This document shows positions 58,146 through 64,000 of a stretch of 64,000 nucleotides of DNA, one piece after another. Positions within the stretch are counted from its first letter, which is position 1. Every line of letters begins with the position of its first letter. The notes under the pieces are model-generated. The model was not told the DNA's origin, did not search any database, and saw only the letters and a list, made by a program, of their open reading frames with translations. Both the position numbers and the translations under genes were made by a program. This stretch comes from Posidonia oceanica (taxonomy: Eukaryota > Streptophyta > Magnoliopsida > Alismatales > Posidoniaceae), in NCBI GenBank assembly GCA_037176725.1, contig JAZBRS010000029.1:124219001-124283000 (forward strand), in the 5' to 3' direction.

Positions 58146-59565
58146 GTTAGTCCTAATTTTAAACTGTTGCATGCTTTCACATTTATTCTACATTGCAATT
58201 AAATCCAATAGTTTCTTTTTATTGCATTTAAGTCCAATCTTTAAAATGTTGCATGCATTCTTTTAACTGATGTTGCATTTTGCCCCTACTTGTTTACTAT
58301 ATTGCATCATTAGTTTTTATCGCACTTTAACTATATTGCATTGCATCTTTTTCATGGCATTGCAATTAGGTTTGACATTTTATTATATTGCATTTATGTC
58401 CAATATTTGAATTGTTGCATGCATTGCACTTTCATGACATTGCATGTTGCCTCTTGCACTTTTCCCAGCATCATTGGTTTTATTGCATGTAGAACCTTAT
58501 TGCATTGCATGCATACATGGGCATATTGCATTTAGACCCCCAATTTGACTTCCATTGCATCAATGGGTTTCATCTGGCCCTTGATCTATCTGGCTTGATC
58601 TATGAATAACTTTTGATCAGACCCTTAGATCTTCATGATCTAATCATCTAGATCTTCCTGGTTGAATGATCTTTCATTCAAACCTAAGTTTATTCATATC
58701 AGGCATCAATCATCAAGTTATGTCCATTTGAGCCACTGCATATCCTTCATTGCCATATATCTTGCATTGCATATATTGTTCTCTCGATCTGTCTTCTCGA
58801 GCAAGTAGATTAGGCTTTATCGCCTCTACCTCATTTCCATTTGCTTGCCGCATCCTTGCATTGTATGGTTTTCTGCTTCTGTTTTGTTTCCCTTTGCATG
58901 CTGCATCCTTGCATTGCATGATTTTCATTCGATGTTTTGATTTTTTGCCTGCATTGCATTTAGGGCAGTGATGTTTACTGTCTGGAGTTCTTATGAACCA
59001 GGGCACGCCCGGTTCAGAACACTGGCAGCATTGTTGAGCACATAGATTGCACGTTTAATTTCCATCACACATCATGGCATCTTGAGCACACATTTAAGCA
59101 TATTAAAGCATTCATAGCATGGCATAGCATCCCTCGCCCCTCGGGTGTACAGTAAAAGCAAGCATTGCTGACATTCCTGCATATGCGAGCGAGAAGCCTA
59201 GAAAGACCGATTCTGGGTGTATCGGGGGTGCCTAACACCTTCTCCGTGCGTAACTGGAGTCCTTACCCTTTCTCGTGGCCCGCAATAACCATTATGCCCT
59301 TATCCTAGGCACGAGTCATTTATTTTTGCTTTGCATTGCACCTCTTTGCATGTTTTCATACTTTTCCTCGATTTTCCTCGTCTTTCGATTTAATAGACTA
59401 GGTGGCGACTCTAAATTTGCTTTATCTTTGTTTTTCCGTCCTTTTCTGGTGTTTTCGAGTCGAGTTTCCTTCCTCAGATTCACCTGCTATCAGTGGCTTC
59501 TCATTGGTCAGTGTGCGCGAGCTCTGGCAGCGTGCATTGATGCGTTGATTTGATGGGTTACTACA
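58146..59565 (+). repeat. Right piece of an old T1-like LTR, plus orientation
   Basis: TTGCATGC/TCCAAT-rich repeats (58146-58560) are followed by T1-LTR words in reverse complement: TTTACTGTCTGGAGTTC near 58975, core box 59201-59262, TAGGTGGCGACTCT at 59400, and the end GGGTTACTACA at 59565. No primer site follows, so it is not a 5' LTR. Its start abuts the T2 LTR end, and its missing left part appears to be at 31985-33144. Confidence 0.75.
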
Positions 59566-61150
59566 GCGTACGACCCCCAGCCATCACCGAGTGCAATCCT
59601 GCTCCTTCTCCACTCTGTCGTCGCGTCCAGCATCGACGCCGCCTAAAGCAACACCAGCCACAAGCCGCCGAGGTTGGGAGCCCCGCCCATGCACGGGCTC
59701 AGGTAAGCAACCCTTCCTTAAGCATATCCATACTCTTGTCAAGCTTTATAGCCTCTTACTTGCACGAATTCTCTTCGTTTGCCGAGTTTTCACCTCGCCT
59801 GCATTTTTACCTTCTCCGGCGTGGCTTCACCGGCCGTGCAAGGCCGTAGGCCGTTTTACTTGACTGGGGAACCACCGCCTTGGCTGCAGGGCACCGTCCC
59901 TTCCACCCCAATGCTCCAGGTACGTCGACGGTCGCGTGACAGCCGAGCTTTGGCCGATTGCTCGCTGGTCGTCAACAACCACAAGCTCCATCGATGGGAG
60001 GCGGCGAGCACCTGTTACTGTGTTTTCCTCGCCCATTTTGTTTCCTCTGCGTTCCCTCAACCTCACTCCACCTTCATAGTAGGCCACGACAGCCCTTCGT
60101 TAGGTTCCCAACCTCCTCCGTGGCTGGCGAACCCAATGCCCGCCGGCGCTACGCAAGTGGAGGTGGGTGGAGAGATCTAAGTGGCCGTCTTTGATTTTCT
60201 TAGTTTGGTTTGAATCACTGGAGTGTACTCTTGCTTTTTTTTTCAATCGTTGCTTCCATGGTTTCAATCACCTTCAATCCGTAATTTGCCGATGAAGCTC
60301 GCGATCTGGACTGCAAGGCATATAGCGGGGGTTCCTAGCACAGGTACCTAGCACAAGTACCTAGCGTGGGTACCCAACGCGGGTTCCTAGCTCGGTTTGC
60401 TAGCTTCAGACAAGACTTTGAGCAAAGCACTGTTTTGGTTTGGCATTTGATTTCCTGTATCTGTTTTCGCTCATGCATACTTGGATCTACTGTCTGCATG
60501 TCGCTACTTGCATTGCATGGCTTTCTCCGACGTTTTGTTTCTCGCCTGCATTCATTAGGGCGACGATGCTTACTATTTGGAGTTCCCTTGAACTGAGGCA
60601 CGATGATCCTATGGACGTCCATAGCGGATGGTTCTGGTGTGACTCCTGTGCGTGAGTGCCCAGTTCAGAACACTGACAACGCTATTGAGCATTTAGATCG
60701 CTTGTTTTGTTTTTCATCATGCATCATGGCATTTAAGCATATATTAAAGCATTCATCATAGCATGGCATTCACCGCCTTTGGGCGTACATTCATTGGCAT
60801 TCATTGTCGACATTGCCACATGCGAGCGAGATAAGCCTTGAAAGACTGATTTCTGAGCGCATGAAGGTGCCTAACCTCTTCTCCATGCGTAACAGGAGTC
60901 CTTATCCTTTCTCAGGCCCGCAATGACCATTGTGTCAGCATCTATTGGCATGAGTCATGCATTTTAGCAGCATTTGCACGCATTCCTGCTTTCTTCACGG
61001 TTTTCCTCGTCTTTCTGATTTAATAGACTAGGTGGCGACTCCCTTTTTGCTTTATCCTTGTCTTTTTGTCATTTTTCCGGTATTTTCGAGTTGAGCATCC
61101 TTCCTTGGATTCACCAATTTCTACCATGACTTTTATCGGTCAGTGCACAT
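59566..61150 (+). repeat. Second diverged T1-like LTR fragment, plus orientation
   Basis: A GC-rich segment (59566-60185) contains GCTCAGGTAAGC, a strong donor-like site. Next come 17-bp CTAGCACAGGTAC-type repeats (60330-60400), then the same series as the preceding fragment: TTTGGAGTTCCCTTGAA near 60575, diverged core box 60840-60900 and AGGTGGCGACTCC at 61030. The sequence loses similarity at about 61150 before reaching an LTR end. ORFs in the GC-rich part have no domains. Confidence 0.65.
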
Positions 61151-61899
61151 CGACTGTGGCCCCATGCTCCTGTCGTCGCCGGCATGGTCACAGGATGACT
61201 CGAGAATTTGTCTCACTATCTAGAGTGGACTGACACATGAATGGATGTAAATTGTCATAATCAAGTCTCATTTCATCGAGTGTAGCCTATACTCTCTACA
61301 GGGACCGTTGTCCTATGACACGTAAGTTAATGAGCAAGAGGTTCATGATATTCCCGAGTGTCGGGCAAAGGGAGTTGACCTCATCTCTACTAATTAATTA
61401 CGTTGGCTATTTCTATTGTTCTGCATCTGATGGTGTAAAACGCGTGAATTCCAGCGTTCTACACTTCAAATTTGTTTCCTTTTAAATTCCGTGTGTTGAA
61501 TGCCCAAGAATCAACATTCAATGTTAGACACCTGCATGCGTATAATGGCTCGAGGCAGACTACTGTCCTTCCTTTCTGGCTGCTACAAATCAGGAAGTAA
61601 ATCTTTGATTCTGTGGGTGTTTCCCTTCTCAATGAGGCATCTTGGCCTATATTAAGCCCTTTTGCTAGTGTAGTTAATGCACAACAGTTCTCTCTCTCAC
61701 TTTTGGTCTCTTTTGCTTTCTTTATTGGCCTCATGGATTTGAACGATATTCCATGTCATGCATTCTCCTCCTTTTCTGATCAAGTGCAACTCCAGTTGGG
61801 GAAGATTCCTCATCACATGGTGAACCTCTTGAACCTCTTGATGAGCGAGAAAGTATGTTTTGTTTTCTTTTTATTTCTTGTTCTCATGCTGTTCTCTTT
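61151..61899. other. Unassigned sequence
   Basis: No repeat match inside the window. It contains CGCGTGAATTCCAGCGTTCTAC near 61440 in part, a weak relative of the hairpin words near 31690. A 123-residue plus-strand ORF (61613) is hydrophobic and probably chance. Confidence 0.5.
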
Positions 61900-62895
61900 C
61901 GTACCTTGGTTAATCCAAATAACGATCAGGATTGTAAAGCCTATCAACTTGATTGGGTTCAAAATTTTCGATCTCGGACACTAAAGAAATATGGGGAGCA
62001 CTTAGAAGAAGCTGGCCTTCGACAGGCTTTGTGTATGCTACATCAGTCCATCGACTAGAAAGCGCTCTTTGGCCTTTGTGGGTTGTGGAATCCCCTTACT
62101 CACACATTTTTGACCTCCTCCGGGGAACTCACCATTCTATTGGAAGAGGTAAGTGCACTACTTGGTATCCATCAGGCTGACCCCACTATTTATTCTCGGG
62201 ATGGTTGTCTTTTGCCAATTGGGATTGTGAGGGTGTTTTCCCTTCTGAAGTGTATCTTCGGCTCTATCATCGTCCTGGAAGATCTGGTGTCGAACGGCTG
62301 TATTAATCTGGCCTCTTTGTGGAAATTCTTCACCAAGCAAAGGGACAACATCCGATCTGAGGCATCTTGCTTGGAATGCATTTTCATATTGATAGGAGGA
62401 TTGGTACTTTTTTTTTCCAACGAAGCTCTCACCATCAGCGCTTACCATGCAGAACTTATGTGCATGAGTGTCCACAATCCAGAGAAAAGTCAGAGTCAAT
62501 CCGTGCTGGCGTTCACCATACGTGGCTTGTCGAGTGCATGTGTTGGTGGGCCTTTCTTTGGATCCCCTTTTTTTATTTTAAGGTGGCTGGACGAACATAT
62601 CTTGGTGCCTGCTCTTGATGTTGCCCTTCCGCTCGAGGAGTGTATCTACTGTATTTACACATGCGAGGTTAAGCCACAAGTGGACCTCTTTAGCCAACTT
62701 TCCTTATTCAAGACAATATACGACTTCAAGTACTTTTTGACGTTGGTTGGAGCAGCAGAGTTCATAAAGTACAACACTCAATGTTGTTTTTCCATGCTTG
62801 GCATTCCACGCACTAATCCTTCCATGCCTCGCTTTCCAGATATGATTCTTCCGCACTTAAGGGAAACTCCTAGGAATGTCACTCAAGTGTACTAA
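61900..62895 (+). pseudogene. PMD-like ORF of a different type (270 residues open from 62083)
   Basis: The frame reads YGEHLEEAGLRQALCMLHQS, a TAG at 62056, then ALFGLCGLWNPLTHTF and SSGELTILLEEVSALLGIH. W.P.THTF..GE.TI.LE.V..LLG is the classic start of a plant mobile domain, clearer here than in T1 or T2. The frame stays open to TAA 62893, but after about 62480 the protein looks atypical, and the next frame may carry the family sequence, so a frameshift is likely. It lies beside G3-like DNA and, if that DNA has G3 polarity, on the opposite strand, as for the antisense extra ORFs described in Tat elements. It could also be a piece of a host or Mutator-type PMD gene. Confidence 0.65.
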
Positions 62896-64000
62896 ATGCT
62901 TTCACCGTGAACGCCAGTTTGTGGATATGGGATTTTGGGAAGTGCTTCTGGTTTTGTCGCTTTGTTTGGTGTCCCTTTGTTTGTATACGACTCCTTCACT
63001 CCACGAATGTCGAAGTCGTTGTGATCGCCACTCTCAGTTTGCTTGATGCTAGCCTTCGACACACCTAAGGAGATTTTGTGGATGCTGTGGGTTCAACTAC
63101 CTTAGGTCAATGCCAGCATTGCCTAAGGGTGCCCACACCGATGAGCTTCTCTTCTTTTTCCTTTCCTTGCGAAATAAAACCAAAGATTTGTGGATTAACA
63201 AAGTGTAGTAGAAGTTCAAAGGTAAAGAGTAAACAACATGGAATAAATGAAATACAACTTACCCAAGGGTCTATCGCCCCAAATGAAACTATATGCAATG
63301 TCTAACTACGAATGCATAAAAGCAATGAAATGCAATAATATGAAAATAAAACCTCTTTAACCGTGAAATGTATGCGATTGAATGTGATGTAATGGTCTAA
63401 GGATGGTGTCGCTGGAACTGGTCTTGAATTCTCTCCTCTCTCTTTTCTCTCAAATTTCTATCTCAACTATCTCTTTTCTCAAACTCTCAAAATTCCTCCC
63501 AATTCCTAGTTCAAAATTCTGTCCCAAAGAAAACTCTCTCTCTCCCTCCAATCCAAAAATTCTGGTCCCCCTCCAAGGCTTAAGTGCTCAGGTATTTATA
63601 GAGGTACAGGAGGATCAGAAAAAGGTAAGAGATCCAAAATTGGTAAGGCAGTCCAACTGCAGCAAGAAATTTCAAATTTTGGGGTGTAAAATGCAGCCAT
63701 ATATGCATTCTATGTAGAACGTAGGAAAGACTGTGTTTTACAACCTCCAGACGCCCAACTATAATTAATGAAGGAATATTTCTACATTAAAGCTTGATTA
63801 ATAAGTAAACAAGTCCACGCACGGTCAACGGACTCTCTAAAAAAAGGAAACATTTTAACTTCAAAATGTTCCAAAGAAAGAAAGTGTTTGATGTGGAGAG
63901 GCTAAGCTGTCAGTATAAAATGCAGAAGAACATGCATTCTATGTAGAACGCAGGTGATCCGGCGTTTTAAGCTCTTAGGCTGCTAACTTGCCAATTTTAG
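62896..64000 (-). other. G3-related 5'-flank sequence
   Basis: Related to 30750-31790 in the same order: GTTGTGATCGCCACTCTCAG, GCATTGCCTAAGGGTGCCCA, ACTTACCCAAGGGTCTATCG, then TTAATGAAGGAATATT and a gene-free A/T-rich end. Two direct copies of TGCATTCTATGTAGAACG lie at 63704 and 63933, each preceded by AAAATGCAG so that an ATGCA...TGCAT dyad forms. It continues past the window. Confidence 0.5.

Noticed and set aside
59550..60180. Possible host gene exon with strong splice donor (CTCAGGTAAGC)
   Set aside because: The segment sits where GC-rich LTR blocks sit in related copies, and its frames show no conserved domain.

Overview
The window is plant nuclear DNA made almost entirely of nested LTR retrotransposons. 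I found no host gene, tRNA, rRNA or CRISPR array. The Ty3/gypsy proteins (protease, reverse transcriptase, a degenerate RNase H followed by a second archaeal-type RNase H, and an integrase), the tRNA-Arg-like primer site, the very long LTRs and the tandem-repeat 3' UTRs all point to the Tat/Ogre lineage, which is confined to plants. The species cannot be named from the sequence.

Layout. (1) 1-26864, minus strand: giant element T1. It has a 5972-bp 5' LTR (20893-26864), a primer site, a leader, gag-pro-pol running from 19566 down to 10799, a plant-mobile-domain (PMD) ORF at 9295-8094, about 2 kb of tandem repeats, a polypurine tract, and a 3' LTR (1-4980) that runs off the left edge. The full element would be about 27.7 kb. 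(2) 26865-31984, minus strand: gag-protease remnant and 5' flank of a third gypsy family, G3. T1 is inserted in its protease. (3) About 31985-33144 and 58146-59565, plus strand: two pieces of an old T1-like LTR that appear to flank the next block. (4) 33145-58145, plus strand: a composite of T2-family DNA. It holds the 3' end of one copy (T2-prime), split by a minus-strand T1-type solo LTR (33687-39170, 5-bp duplication CCATC). A truncated LTR (39353-40872) follows, then a complete T2 interior (40873-55384) and a 2.76-kb 3' LTR (55385-58145). (5) 59566-61150: a second diverged T1-like LTR fragment. (6) 61900-64000: a different PMD ORF on the plus strand, next to sequence related to the G3 5' region.

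How the parts work together. T1 and T2 share one gene order: gag, protease, G-patch-like motif, Ser/Ala-rich linker, RT, dead RNase H, second RNase H, integrase, PMD ORF, tandem-repeat 3' UTR, conserved box, polypurine tract, LTR. Their coding regions are close, but their LTRs match only near the ends. Both are littered with nonsense codons and frameshifts, so neither looks autonomous today.

Most interesting signals: the PMD ORF kept in sense downstream of integrase in T1 and T2; a second primer-binding-site-like sequence at a fixed distance inside every LTR type; dyad-containing higher-order repeats in the 3' UTR; a G-patch-like motif after the protease; a 28-bp tandem hairpin unit in the G3 flank; and the reconstructable order of insertions and deletions.
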